The notes: a model not told the origin generated them from the letters alone. 64,000 nt of DNA from an uncultured Bacteroidales bacterium (GCA_944323775.1 CALUTT010000023.1:62001-126000), one strand, 5' to 3'. Positions 16,886 through 25,070 are shown, counted from the stretch's first letter. Translations and numbers: made by a program.

Positions 16886-18526
16886 ATGAAAAAAATCCTG
16901 TTTGCAGTCCTGATTGCCGCCTTGTCGCTGCCTCTTGCCCCCCTTAACGGAGAAAATGCCGGAAACCACGAAATCTTCTGGGATGCGGGGACAGTTCCCG
17001 ACAGTGTCTTCCGCCAGTTCATACTTGAAAGTTTCGACTCCGACAAAGACGGAAGGATAAGCCAGGCGGAAGCAGACACGGTAACATCAATAAGGCTGCC
17101 GGGAAGAAACGGAGATACACAATACCAGCCAGTGCAGTCACTGAAAGGAATCGAGCATTTCTCCAACCTTAAAGTCCTGGAATGTCAGGACAACGCCTTG
17201 ACGGCACTCGACCTGGCGTCAAACCATGAACTTGAAGAACTCATCTGCGGAGGAAACATGTTCACCTCGCTCGACTTGTCACATTGCAACAGACTGAAGA
17301 TACTCGACACTTCAAATCCATCTACGGACACAGACAATTCCAAAGCGCGGTCTGACGGGCTCGCGAAACTCGTCCTGCCCTATCCGAGCATGCTCGAGGA
17401 ACTCACCTGTTCGGGACACGCGATCACTTCCGCAGACCTCTCAGCCCAGGTAAACCTCAGATACCTCAGATTCAGTTTTCTGGAAGGATTAACTTCTCTA
17501 GACATGAGCAACTGCGGCAAACTGGAAAGCGTCTACTGCTGCGACAACGACAACCTCACTTCAGTCACGCTCCCCCGGACGGCATCGCTGGAAATCATCG
17601 AGTGCAGCCGCAACAGGTCGCTCTCCGCAATAGACCTCGGCGGTACCCCGAACCTCAGGATGCTTGACGTCAGTTCAGACAACATCACTTCTCTGGACCT
17701 GTCCGCCTGCCCGGGCATTCTCAAGGTATACTGCATGCTCAACCCGCTCCAGGAATTCAACTTCTCGGGGACTGCGCTGGAAGAACTCGGGATAAACGTC
17801 GGAGATGTCCGCACATGGATATATGATTCAGCGGCAGAACCGGGAAAGACAATCGCATACGACAAGAGCGGCACGTCATCCGACTTCCAGGGCCTCTTCG
17901 CGCATATCCGCACTGTCGATGCCGAAATTGCCGCTGAAAGACGCCAGGCCGAATCCCAGCGAATGGCAGCGGAATACAAGAAGCAGATTCTGCAGTGCAT
18001 GGCGGCAAATGACTGGATCGGAGCGGACAGGCTCGCTGCCGAAGCTCTGGCGGAAATCCCGGAAGGCAATGCGTTCCTCTTCCTTGCAAGGGCCAAGGCC
18101 TATTACAGGCTCAACCTTGTTTTCGATACTGGCAGCAATGAAGACATGAGCATTTATTTCCAGGCATACCGCAGTGAGGCGGAGCATCTCGTGGACCTGT
18201 GCGGCAAGTCAATAGAATGCGATCCCGGAGATGGCAACGAAGCCTACTTCTACCGCGGACTGGCCAATATCATCCTTGGCCGGACGGACGATGCTGCCGA
18301 AGATTTCATGAGTTGCGCCCGAGGAAACGAGTCCCTCAGGGCGGCAAGCTACTACAACGCCGGCATAGCTTACAAGAATGCGTCGCGCTACGGCGCCGCA
18401 CTTGAATATTTCAAGTCAGCCAGGCTCTATTTCCCCGGAGCTGACGACAAGGAAATGTGCCTGCAGAACATCAGAGAATGCCAGGAAAAGATCAATCAGG
18501 AACAGCAGGCCCAGACGGAATCCTGA
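16886..18526 (+). CDS. Secreted EF-hand, leucine-rich repeat and TPR protein
   Basis: A 546-residue protein. A signal peptide covers residues 1-20. Residues 51-62 (DSDKDGRISQAE) are a canonical EF-hand calcium loop with ligands at positions 1, 3, 5, 9 and 12. From about residue 85 to 300 come Bacteroidota-type leucine-rich repeats (L..LDCS.N.LTSLDLS style: LKVLECQDNALTALDLA, LEELICGGNMFTSLDLS). Residues about 350-370 are a charged helix, and the rest holds TPR-like helices (EAYFYRGLANIILGRTDDA, ASYYNAGIAYKNASRYGAALEYF). The combination suggests an exported protein-binding scaffold. It ends 86 nt before the HprK-like operon on the same strand; whether it belongs to that system is unknown. Confidence 0.8.
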   Translation: MKKILFAVLIAALSLPLAPLNGENAGNHEIFWDAGTVPDSVFRQFILESFDSDKDGRISQAEADTVTSIRLPGRNGDTQYQPVQSLKGIEHFSNLKVLECQDNALTALDLASNHELEELICGGNMFTSLDLSHCNRLKILDTSNPSTDTDNSKARSDGLAKLVLPYPSMLEELTCSGHAITSADLSAQVNLRYLRFSFLEGLTSLDMSNCGKLESVYCCDNDNLTSVTLPRTASLEIIECSRNRSLSAIDLGGTPNLRMLDVSSDNITSLDLSACPGILKVYCMLNPLQEFNFSGTALEELGINVGDVRTWIYDSAAEPGKTIAYDKSGTSSDFQGLFAHIRTVDAEIAAERRQAESQRMAAEYKKQILQCMAANDWIGADRLAAEALAEIPEGNAFLFLARAKAYYRLNLVFDTGSNEDMSIYFQAYRSEAEHLVDLCGKSIECDPGDGNEAYFYRGLANIILGRTDDAAEDFMSCARGNESLRAASYYNAGIAYKNASRYGAALEYFKSARLYFPGADDKEMCLQNIRECQEKINQEQQAQTES

Positions 18527-18597
18527 GACGCCGGCCCCATCTGAGGACCCGGCGGCACGGCGGCGGCCGGGAGATTCCCGAATCGGTGATTATTTGC

Positions 18598-18605
18598 TAT
18601 ATTTG
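18598..18605 (+). promoter_or_regulatory. -7 element of the HprK-like kinase operon
   Basis: TATATTTG fits TAnnTTTG and ends only 6 nt before the ATG at 18612, which predicts an mRNA with almost no leader. The -33 match is weak. Confidence 0.5.
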
Positions 18606-18611
18606 CCCTGT

Positions 18612-19523
18612 ATGAATCCCGGTTGCGGAACTTCGGTGCGCAGATACGTCGTGGCAGGCCACTGCTTTGCATTAGAATACCCTTCCTTTCTGGACGGCAG
18701 GGTACGGTCTGTCGAGGCTCTGTCCCCGTTTGAATCCGAAGAAGAGGGAGATCCCGTTTTCACACTGCGCATCGTCTGCGATGCGGCTGACATCAGCAAC
18801 CCGAAGGCAAGAATGTTCAACAGCGGCCCCCCGTATCTCTGGGTGTTCGACATGGCACCTTCGCGTGTTTTCGGATTTTCGGTATCACCGCAGGCCCCGG
18901 ACTTCGTGATATTCATCACCGAGGACTGCTCCGAGGGAACGGTATTCATGCCTGAATGCGGGCCGCAGAAACGGCTGGAGTTCATGCTGGCCAATTCATG
19001 CATGCTCATGTATTCCATGAGGACTTCGTCCGAAAGCACACTTGTCATCCATGCCTCGGCCGTGCTGCACAATGGCAGAGGATATGCATTCACCGGCAAG
19101 AGCGGAAGCGGGAAAAGCACCCACAGCCGTCTCTGGCTTGAGAACATCCCAGGGACATCCCTGCTCAACGACGACAATCCGGTGATACGCATAAGAGACG
19201 GCATTGCAATGATATACGGGTCCCCATGGAGCGGCAAGACCCCCTGCTACATCAATGCTGGAGCACCGCTGCAGGCAGTTGTCCACATCTTCCAGGCATC
19301 GTCCAATTCCATATCGGCCCTCAAGGGAATCAGCGCATATGCATCGTTCATCGGATCCTGCTCCTGTCTCAAATGGGACAGGAAAATAGCCGATGGCATA
19401 AATGCCACGGTCGGGCAGATGCCCGGTCTGTGCGGGTTCTACAGGCTTGAATGCCTGCCCGACCGCAATGCCGCGACACTCTGCCAGTCAGCGGTCTCAA
19501 ACCTGAACACGCATATCCCATGA
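18612..19523 (+). CDS. HprK-related kinase of a peptide-modification operon
   Basis: A 303-residue protein. The C-terminal half is an HPr kinase-like P-loop domain: VIHASAV (His 147), Walker A GKSGSGKST (residues 162-170), the acidic pair LLNDDNPV (187-188) and GSPWSGKT (203-210). The N-terminal 130 residues are not recognised. Such HprK relatives accompany PqqD-like proteins in lasso-peptide and related clusters, where a member is known to phosphorylate a peptide Ser. The HPr-binding features of true HprK were not recognised, and no HPr gene is nearby. The stop overlaps the next gene's start (ATGA). The start at 18612 is preferred because the upstream in-frame stretch runs out of phase through the preceding gene. 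Confidence 0.85.
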   Translation: MNPGCGTSVRRYVVAGHCFALEYPSFLDGRVRSVEALSPFESEEEGDPVFTLRIVCDAADISNPKARMFNSGPPYLWVFDMAPSRVFGFSVSPQAPDFVIFITEDCSEGTVFMPECGPQKRLEFMLANSCMLMYSMRTSSESTLVIHASAVLHNGRGYAFTGKSGSGKSTHSRLWLENIPGTSLLNDDNPVIRIRDGIAMIYGSPWSGKTPCYINAGAPLQAVVHIFQASSNSISALKGISAYASFIGSCSCLKWDRKIADGINATVGQMPGLCGFYRLECLPDRNAATLCQSAVSNLNTHIP

Positions 19524-19984
19524 CCAGAGTAAAAGCCATACCGAACGATATTCTTCTCTCTCAGGTGCGGGACTTGCTGCTTGACGGGAAGCATGTGACA
19601 ATCAATGCCAAAGGATCAAGCATGCGGCCCTTCATTGTCGGAGACAGAGACAGCGTGACTCTGGAAAGCTGCCCGGCTCCCAGGGTCGGAGACATCCTCT
19701 TGTGCGAGGTCAGGAAAGGCGAGTTCGTGCTTCACCGGGCAATAAGGATAAATGACGGGAAAGTCGTCCTCATGGGGGACGGCAACCTGCAGCGGACAGA
19801 AACCTGCAACACACATGATGTGGCAGGCAAGGTTACAAGAATCATCAGACCTGACGGGAAAGAGATACGGTGCGACAGCCGTCATGCAAGACTGTGTTCA
19901 AGGATATGGATACTGATGCTGCCGTTCCGCCGCTATCTTCTGGCCTTGCACGGAAAAGCCTTTCCCGCCGCGAAAAAACAATAA
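19520..19984 (+). CDS. S24/S26 family peptidase (signal-peptidase-like)
   Basis: A 154-residue protein of the LexA/signal peptidase fold: GSSMRPFI holds the likely nucleophile S34, VLHRAI places His 72 where type I signal peptidases have Lys, and LMGDGN gives Asp 87. This Ser-His-Asp pattern resembles the Sec11/SipW branch. There is no N-terminal membrane anchor, only a hydrophobic C-terminal patch (WILMLPFRRYLLAL), so it could act on the cytoplasmic side. Its placement among a PqqD-like protein, a kinase and an exporter suggests it removes a leader peptide, since the exporter has no C39 peptidase domain. The start is the ATGA overlap with the kinase gene. Confidence 0.85.
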   Translation: MTRVKAIPNDILLSQVRDLLLDGKHVTINAKGSSMRPFIVGDRDSVTLESCPAPRVGDILLCEVRKGEFVLHRAIRINDGKVVLMGDGNLQRTETCNTHDVAGKVTRIIRPDGKEIRCDSRHARLCSRIWILMLPFRRYLLALHGKAFPAAKKQ

Positions 19985-19988
19985 TATC

Positions 19989-20255
19989 ATGAGAATCAAG
20001 AAGGGATTCGTACTCAGGGAAATGTGTGGAGAGACCATAGTCTCAGCCGAAGGTATCGACAACATCGACTTCAACAGGCTGATCAGCCTGAACGGTTCGG
20101 CAGCCTATCTGTGGAGGAAAGTGGATGGCCGGGAATTCGATGCAGACCTGCTCGCTTCGCTGTTGACCGAAAAATACGACGTCGATCCACAGACGGCGCT
20201 TCACGACGCGCAGAAACTCTGCGAGAGCTGGACTGAGGCCGGGGTCACAGAATGA
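19989..20255 (+). CDS. PqqD-like peptide-binding protein (RRE)
   Basis: An 88-residue protein with the PqqD winged-helix pattern: early beta strands (FVLREMCGETIVSAEG), the LNGSAAYLWRKVDG motif (equivalent to LNxTAxxIWxxxDG), then helices ending VDPQTALHDAQKLCESWTEAG. PqqD-like domains bind the leader of a ribosomally made peptide and present it to tailoring enzymes. It starts 4 nt after the peptidase gene and its stop overlaps the ABC transporter start (ATGA). It is the main sign that this operon acts on a peptide. Confidence 0.9.
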   Translation: MRIKKGFVLREMCGETIVSAEGIDNIDFNRLISLNGSAAYLWRKVDGREFDADLLASLLTEKYDVDPQTALHDAQKLCESWTEAGVTE

Positions 20256-21949
20256 GAGCGGCCATGCGCAGACCTCCACGCCATGAATCCTCCTGCCTGG
20301 CGGGATTCCGTGAAATGACCGAAGGCCTCAGGTGGCGGCTTGCTGCCAGTGCCGCAGTGAGCACCGCCGGTGTCGGGACTTCCCTGCTTTTCGTCTTCCT
20401 GTGCAAGAAACTGATAGACATCGCCACGGGGAAAGCCGACGGGAATCCCGCATGGCATTCCGTCGCACTGGTTCTTGCAATGGCGGCTAATACCGGCCTG
20501 TCCATCCTGCGGACCGCACTGTATGCCCGCAACGAAATCACTATCAAGAACAGAATCAGACTTTCAGTCTTCTCCAGACTCATCTGCACATATCATGGGA
20601 GTAAGAACGAAAAGCACACCGGAGACATAGTGAACAGGCTCGAGGAAGATGTGCGCGTGATATCCGAGACACTTTCGGGCACAGTTCCTTCCCTTTTCTC
20701 GACCCTGTTCCAGTTCGTCGCAGCCTTCATTTTCCTGCTGGTCCTGAACCCGTCTCTCGCCTGGAGCGTGGTATGGATCATGCCGGCAGTCCTGGTATTC
20801 GGAAAGTTTTTCTTCAGGAAGATGCGGCGCATGACCAACGATATCCGCGAAACCGACAGCAAAGTCCAGGCGCACATGCAGGAGAACCTACAGCACGCAA
20901 TGCTCATACAGACTCTGGGGCAGGGAAACAGGGTGTCTTCAGGACTTTCACGCCTTCAGTCCGGCCTCTTCGAGAAATTCATGCGCCGCACTCGCTTCAC
21001 CCTCGTTTCACGGACTGCCGTCAGCCTTGCCTTTGCCGCAGGATATGCGGCCGCCTTCCTCTGGGGCGTCAACGGCATCATGTCCGGCACCGTCACTTTC
21101 GGAACGATGACCGCTTTCCTGCAGCTCGTAGGACAGATACAGCGGCCCGCCGTCGACCTGAGTTCACAGATTCCGGCCCTGGTACACGCGGCTGCATCGG
21201 CCGACAGACTCTTCGAGCTGGTACGGGACAGCCGCACGGAAGACAATAATGACATGCTGCTGTCAAGTCCTGCCGGAATAAGGCTGGAGAACGTATCTTT
21301 CACGTATCCGGACGGGACGAGCAAGACTATTGACGGTTTCTCATACGATTTCACCCCGGGTAGCCGTACAGCAATCACCGGCGCCACCGGCGTCGGGAAA
21401 AGCACCCTGGTCCATCTGATGCTTGCCCTGCTGCAGCCTCAGGAAGGCAAGATAACGCTCTATGATTCGGAAAAGGAGGTCGCCGCGGGAAACGCGACAC
21501 GCTGCAATCTGGTATACGTCCCCCAGGGCAATTCTCTGCTGAGCGGGACAATCAGGGAAAACCTTCTGCTCGGCAACCCAGAAGCCACTCAGGACCAGAT
21601 ACTGAAGGCACTGGGCATAGCCGAAGCGCTTTTCGTATATGACCTCCCTGAAGGCCTCGAAACCCGATGCGCCGAAGCCGGGAACGGGCTCAGCGAAGGG
21701 CAGGCGCAGAGGATAGCGATAGCAAGGGCGCTGCTCCGAAAGGGAGGAATACTTCTGATGGACGAATTCAGCTCTGCCCTTGACCCCGGCACCGAGCACC
21801 GCCTGATGAAGAACCTGACCAGGTCCCTGCCCGACAAGACAATGATATTCATCACACACCACGAAGGCATATGCGAATACTGCGACAAGCGAATAAAAAT
21901 TGATCCTCAGACATGGACAGCAAAACCGTTTCCCAGTTCTTCGAGCTAA
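20252..21949 (+). CDS. ABC exporter, fused membrane and ATPase domains
   Basis: A 565-residue half-transporter: six membrane helices in residues about 30-320, then an ATPase domain with Walker A GATGVGKST (near 377), the Q-loop region YVPQGNSLLSGTIRENLLLG, signature LSEGQAQRIAIARALL (near 481), Walker B ILLMDEFSSALD and switch ITHHE. It would export a substrate across the inner membrane. There is no N-terminal C39 peptidase domain, unlike bacteriocin exporters that cut the leader, so cleavage must come from elsewhere. The start overlaps the PqqD-like gene by 4 nt. Confidence 0.92.
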   Translation: MRAAMRRPPRHESSCLAGFREMTEGLRWRLAASAAVSTAGVGTSLLFVFLCKKLIDIATGKADGNPAWHSVALVLAMAANTGLSILRTALYARNEITIKNRIRLSVFSRLICTYHGSKNEKHTGDIVNRLEEDVRVISETLSGTVPSLFSTLFQFVAAFIFLLVLNPSLAWSVVWIMPAVLVFGKFFFRKMRRMTNDIRETDSKVQAHMQENLQHAMLIQTLGQGNRVSSGLSRLQSGLFEKFMRRTRFTLVSRTAVSLAFAAGYAAAFLWGVNGIMSGTVTFGTMTAFLQLVGQIQRPAVDLSSQIPALVHAAASADRLFELVRDSRTEDNNDMLLSSPAGIRLENVSFTYPDGTSKTIDGFSYDFTPGSRTAITGATGVGKSTLVHLMLALLQPQEGKITLYDSEKEVAAGNATRCNLVYVPQGNSLLSGTIRENLLLGNPEATQDQILKALGIAEALFVYDLPEGLETRCAEAGNGLSEGQAQRIAIARALLRKGGILLMDEFSSALDPGTEHRLMKNLTRSLPDKTMIFITHHEGICEYCDKRIKIDPQTWTAKPFPSSSS

Positions 21950-23028
21950 TCCGCTCCGGACTATGGCAGCATGATGCCGATGCATCGCTGTTCGGTGCGG
22001 ATACGGACTGGCAGCTCCTGTACAGAATGGCCGTCATGCAATCCATGACGGTGATATTTGCTGACGGTGCCGACACCCTCCCGGCAAGTCTGATTCCGCC
22101 GACCGGGACAGCCCGCAGGCTGCATCTCGCGCTTCTTGGAACTCTAGGCGCAAGCGACAGGCTCGAATCGGCGATATCGGAAATGGTCACAATTCTGCGT
22201 AATGCAGGAATAGAAGGAGTCCTGCTGAAAGGCCAGGGCGTCGCACGGTATTATGCCGTCCCCGGTCACCGGATGTGCGGCGACATAGATTTCTACGTCG
22301 GCCGCCAGGCCCATACGAATGCATGCCGCATGCTTGAGCAAAAAGGGATGCGCCTGTTGGAAGACTCCTCAAAACACAGCAGCTTCGAGCTCAACGGCGC
22401 AATCATAGAGCTGCACCGCATGGCAGCGTTTGAGCACTCCCCGATAAGAAACAGACTTCTCAACGCATGGGCCGACGGGCTGCTCGGCAACAGCGACTCG
22501 CTGCGGAAAGAAAGTTTCAAAGGCACCACAGTTTACCTCCCTCCTGCCAGATTCGATCTCGTCTTCCTCCTTTACCATGCATCGCATCATATGATAACGG
22601 GCGGTATAGGACTGAGGCAACTGTGTGACTGGTGCCGCTGCCTGCACGCGAACCGTGGAACAGTCAACCTTCCTGAACTCGAGTCGGATATCAGGAAACT
22701 CGGACTCTGGAAGACATGGGGCATTTTTGCATGGATAGCCGTGAACCGCCTCGGCCTTCCCGAAGACGAGATGCCGTTCTACTCCCCCAGCTTCAGGAAA
22801 ACGGGCATCCGGTGCCTCGGGCTGATACTTGAAGAAGGGAATTTCGGCCGTTACTCGGACAAGAGGGCAAAGACGAGATCCCGGCACCGCATCATCCGCA
22901 AGCTACAGTCATGTCGTCAGGTCCTTTGCCGTCAGGCCAGGATACTCTCCATTATGCCGGGACAATCCCTCCGCTTCACCCCCGGATACCTCATCGACGG
23001 CGTGGCAAGAGCAATTACCGGGAGATGA
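21913..23028 (+). CDS. Nucleotidyltransferase family protein (NTP_transf_5-like)
   Basis: A 371-residue protein. Residues about 100-128 carry GVLLKGQGVARYYAVPGHRMCGDIDFYVG in pieces matching the family pattern LKG..(L/V)A.YY....R..GDID.(L/Y)V, with the two Asp that bind metal in Pol-beta-type nucleotidyltransferases. The remainder is helical, with RFDLVFLLYHASHHM as a second conserved stretch. Homologues occur in lasso-peptide and other PqqD-linked clusters, where a role in adding nucleotide or phosphate to the peptide has been suggested. It overlaps the ABC gene by 37 nt, and its stop overlaps the start of the 44-residue ORF. Confidence 0.85.
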   Translation: MDSKTVSQFFELIRSGLWQHDADASLFGADTDWQLLYRMAVMQSMTVIFADGADTLPASLIPPTGTARRLHLALLGTLGASDRLESAISEMVTILRNAGIEGVLLKGQGVARYYAVPGHRMCGDIDFYVGRQAHTNACRMLEQKGMRLLEDSSKHSSFELNGAIIELHRMAAFEHSPIRNRLLNAWADGLLGNSDSLRKESFKGTTVYLPPARFDLVFLLYHASHHMITGGIGLRQLCDWCRCLHANRGTVNLPELESDIRKLGLWKTWGIFAWIAVNRLGLPEDEMPFYSPSFRKTGIRCLGLILEEGNFGRYSDKRAKTRSRHRIIRKLQSCRQVLCRQARILSIMPGQSLRFTPGYLIDGVARAITGR

Positions 23029-23159
23029 TGAATGTCTTGTCCAGCCTGTTCGTGGCTGACGATGATTCATATGTAGGCCTCCCCCAATATATTCTTGTTT
23101 CAGAAAACTCAGTAAGATTTGCTTCTTCCGAAGAGACTGAAAGCATTATTTTAAAATAA
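23025..23159 (+). CDS. 44-residue peptide, candidate modified precursor
   Basis: A short ORF whose ATG overlaps the stop of the nucleotidyltransferase gene (ATGA), the same coupling used twice elsewhere in this operon; a second ATG follows directly (TGATG). The peptide begins MMNVLSSLF, has an acidic DDDSY, a central hydrophobic VGLPQYILV, then a Ser/Glu-rich segment containing SSEETES, and ends IILK. The Ser/Thr residues could be targets of the HprK-like kinase or the nucleotidyltransferase; the N-terminal part could be the leader read by the PqqD-like protein. No known precursor family is recognised. It could be an unrelated small protein, but placement and coupling make it the best substrate candidate. 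Confidence 0.6.
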   Translation: MMNVLSSLFVADDDSYVGLPQYILVSENSVRFASSEETESIILK

Positions 23160-23268
23160 TCGCTTCTTCTTGTCCGGTACAACGCTTATTTCCCTATCCT
23201 CTAGACACTGACGCCAATAATGGCCTTGCAATGTCTCTATTGTCATCTTGTGGAATAAAATGTAAAAA

Positions 23269-23302
23269 TTTGGAAATTATTGGAAAATTATCCGTACCTT
23301 TG
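23269..23302 (+). promoter_or_regulatory. Promoter of mraZ and the dcw cluster
   Basis: TTTG (23269-23272), a 22 nt spacer and TACCTTTG (23295-23302). The mraZ ATG is 24 nt after the -7 box. It gives the division cluster its own promoter, separate from the upstream operon. Confidence 0.65.
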
Positions 23303-23325
23303 ACCTCGCGTATAAGGATTTTACA

Positions 23326-23778
23326 ATGGTCGCTTTCATCGGAGAATATTCCTCAAAGGTTGACGACAAGGGAAGACTGGTCTTTCCTGCCGCCTTCCGT
23401 GCGGCAATGGCCGGAGAGAGTGACATGAGGTTCGTCATCAAGAAAGATCTGTTTGCCCCCTGTCTTGAAATGTACACCTACGGACAATGGGAGGAACAGT
23501 CCGGCGAAGTCAAGGCCTCGCTCGACCTCACATTCAACCGAAAGCACGCGATGTTCTGGAGAGAATACATGCGCGATCGGGACATAGTCGAACCGGACGC
23601 AAAGTTCGGCCGCATCTCAATCAGCCGCAAGCTCCTTGATTCGATTTCTGTGGACAAAGAGGTGGTTTTCTCCGGCAATGACTTCAAGATTGAGATTTGG
23701 GCCAGAGAAGCCTTCGAGGCTTCGAAACTCTCACACGACGACTTCATTGCCATAGCGGAAAGCCTCTCGCAAAAATAG
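23326..23778 (+). CDS. mraZ: Transcriptional regulator MraZ
   Basis: A 150-residue protein with two SpoVT-AbrB-like MraZ repeats, the first containing GEYSSKVDDKGRLVFPAAFR (DxKGR signature) and the second DAKFGRISISRKLLD. MraZ binds repeats upstream of its own gene in other bacteria and represses the dcw cluster. It is the first gene of that cluster here, as usual. The two halves of the DxKGR signature are intact only in the first repeat; the second has FGRI, common in Bacteroidota. Confidence 0.95.
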   Translation: MVAFIGEYSSKVDDKGRLVFPAAFRAAMAGESDMRFVIKKDLFAPCLEMYTYGQWEEQSGEVKASLDLTFNRKHAMFWREYMRDRDIVEPDAKFGRISISRKLLDSISVDKEVVFSGNDFKIEIWAREAFEASKLSHDDFIAIAESLSQK

Positions 23779-23793
23779 AGGAGGTGCAAGGCA

Positions 23794-24726
23794 ATGTCGG
23801 AATATCATACTCCGGTGCTGCTCCGCGAAAGCGTGGACGGCCTCGTGACGAATCCGGACGGGACATATGCGGACGCGACTTTCGGCGGAGGGAGCCACAG
23901 CAGGGAGATTCTCTCAAGACTCGGTCCGAAGGGCAGGCTGTTTGCCTTTGACAGGGACAGCGACGCTCTCGCCAACGCCCCCGACGACAGCAGACTTACA
24001 TTAATTCACAATAACTTCCGTTTCATTCACAATTACATGCTCCTCGAGTGCCGCACAAAAGGCACAGAAGAAGCGGGAAACGGAGAAATTCTGGATGGGG
24101 TGCTTGCAGACCTCGGTGTCAGCTCCCACCAGTTCGACACTGCAGCGCGGGGCTTTTCCTTCCGCTACAGCGCAGCATTGGACATGCGAATGAATGCGCA
24201 GGGCGGCAAGACCGCCGCAGACATCGTTAATTCTTATACGCAACAGGAATTGGAAAGGATTCTGAGACTCTTCGGTGAGGTCGACGGAGCCCGCAGGCTC
24301 GCCCAGCTTATTGCCGAGGCGCGCTCCAAGGCGCCGATTCTCACCACCGACGACCTCTACTCCGCGATCCGTCCCGCCCTGCCTTCTTTCGCTGAACACA
24401 AATACCTCGCCAAGGTCTACCAGGCCTTGCGGATCGAAGTAAACGACGAGATGCGGTCACTCGAGAAATTCCTTCAAGGTGCAGCCGCATCGCTCAAAAA
24501 GGGAGGCAGGATGGTGGTGATCACATACCACTCCCTCGAAGACAGGATGGTAAAGAACTTCATCCGCAGCGGGAACGTGGACGGAGACATTGAGAAGGAT
24601 ACTTTCGGGGTGGCATGCACACCGCTCAAGGCCGTCAACCGCAAGCCTGTACTGCCTTCCGAAGAGGAGATCAGCGCAAATACGAGGGCAAGAAGCGCAA
24701 AACTGAGAATAGCGGAGAAGATATGA
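23794..24726 (+). CDS. rsmH: 16S rRNA (cytosine(1402)-N4)-methyltransferase
   Basis: A 310-residue SAM-dependent methyltransferase. The N-terminus has YHTPVLLRESVDGL, then motif I YADATFGGGSHSREIL, LADLGVSSHQFDTAARGFSFR with the conserved DLGVSSxQ, and the C-terminal VITYHSLEDRMVKNF. RsmH methylates C1402 in the ribosomal decoding centre. A Shine-Dalgarno-like AGGAGG precedes the start, uncommon in Bacteroidota. The stop overlaps the ftsL start (ATGA). Confidence 0.96.
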   Translation: MSEYHTPVLLRESVDGLVTNPDGTYADATFGGGSHSREILSRLGPKGRLFAFDRDSDALANAPDDSRLTLIHNNFRFIHNYMLLECRTKGTEEAGNGEILDGVLADLGVSSHQFDTAARGFSFRYSAALDMRMNAQGGKTAADIVNSYTQQELERILRLFGEVDGARRLAQLIAEARSKAPILTTDDLYSAIRPALPSFAEHKYLAKVYQALRIEVNDEMRSLEKFLQGAAASLKKGGRMVVITYHSLEDRMVKNFIRSGNVDGDIEKDTFGVACTPLKAVNRKPVLPSEEEISANTRARSAKLRIAEKI

Positions 24727-25070
24727 AGACTTGGAAGATAGGCAATATCCGCACTCTGCTGAAGAACAGCCTGCTGGCAGTCGTCAAGGGCGAATTCCTG
24801 CTCAGGCTCAACGTCGGCAGATACTTCGTGCACATAATGTACGTCTTCCTTCTCATGGCCGCATCAATATGGCTCAGCCTCATGATCGAAGACTCGATGG
24901 CGAGGGTGGAAAAGAACAAGGCGAAGATCAGGGAACTGGAGATAGCCAACTCCCAGCTCGTCTTCGACCTGGCAAAATGCGAACGCAGGAGCGAAGTTGA
25001 GGCAAGACTCGAAGAAATGGGCTCAAAAGTGACTGAACCGGACAAGCCGGCAACGATAATCGGAAGATGA
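24723..25070 (+). CDS. ftsL: FtsL-like cell division protein
   Basis: A 115-residue bitopic protein: a basic cytoplasmic N-terminus, one membrane helix (HIMYVFLLMAASIWLSLMI), then a periplasmic coiled coil (EDSMARVEKNKAKIRELEIANSQ in pieces). This is the Bacteroidota FtsL pattern. It would work with FtsQ to recruit FtsW and FtsI to the septum. The start at 24723 overlaps the rsmH stop, and its own stop overlaps the ftsI start (ATGA), so translation is coupled through the three genes. Confidence 0.85.
   Translation: MKTWKIGNIRTLLKNSLLAVVKGEFLLRLNVGRYFVHIMYVFLLMAASIWLSLMIEDSMARVEKNKAKIRELEIANSQLVFDLAKCERRSEVEARLEEMGSKVTEPDKPATIIGR

Noticed and set aside
18612..23159. Lasso-peptide biosynthesis cluster
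   Set aside because: Kinase, PqqD-like protein, exporter and nucleotidyltransferase fit, but there is no asparagine-synthetase-like cyclase and no transglutaminase-like B2 protease, and the short ORF lacks a recognisable lasso core.
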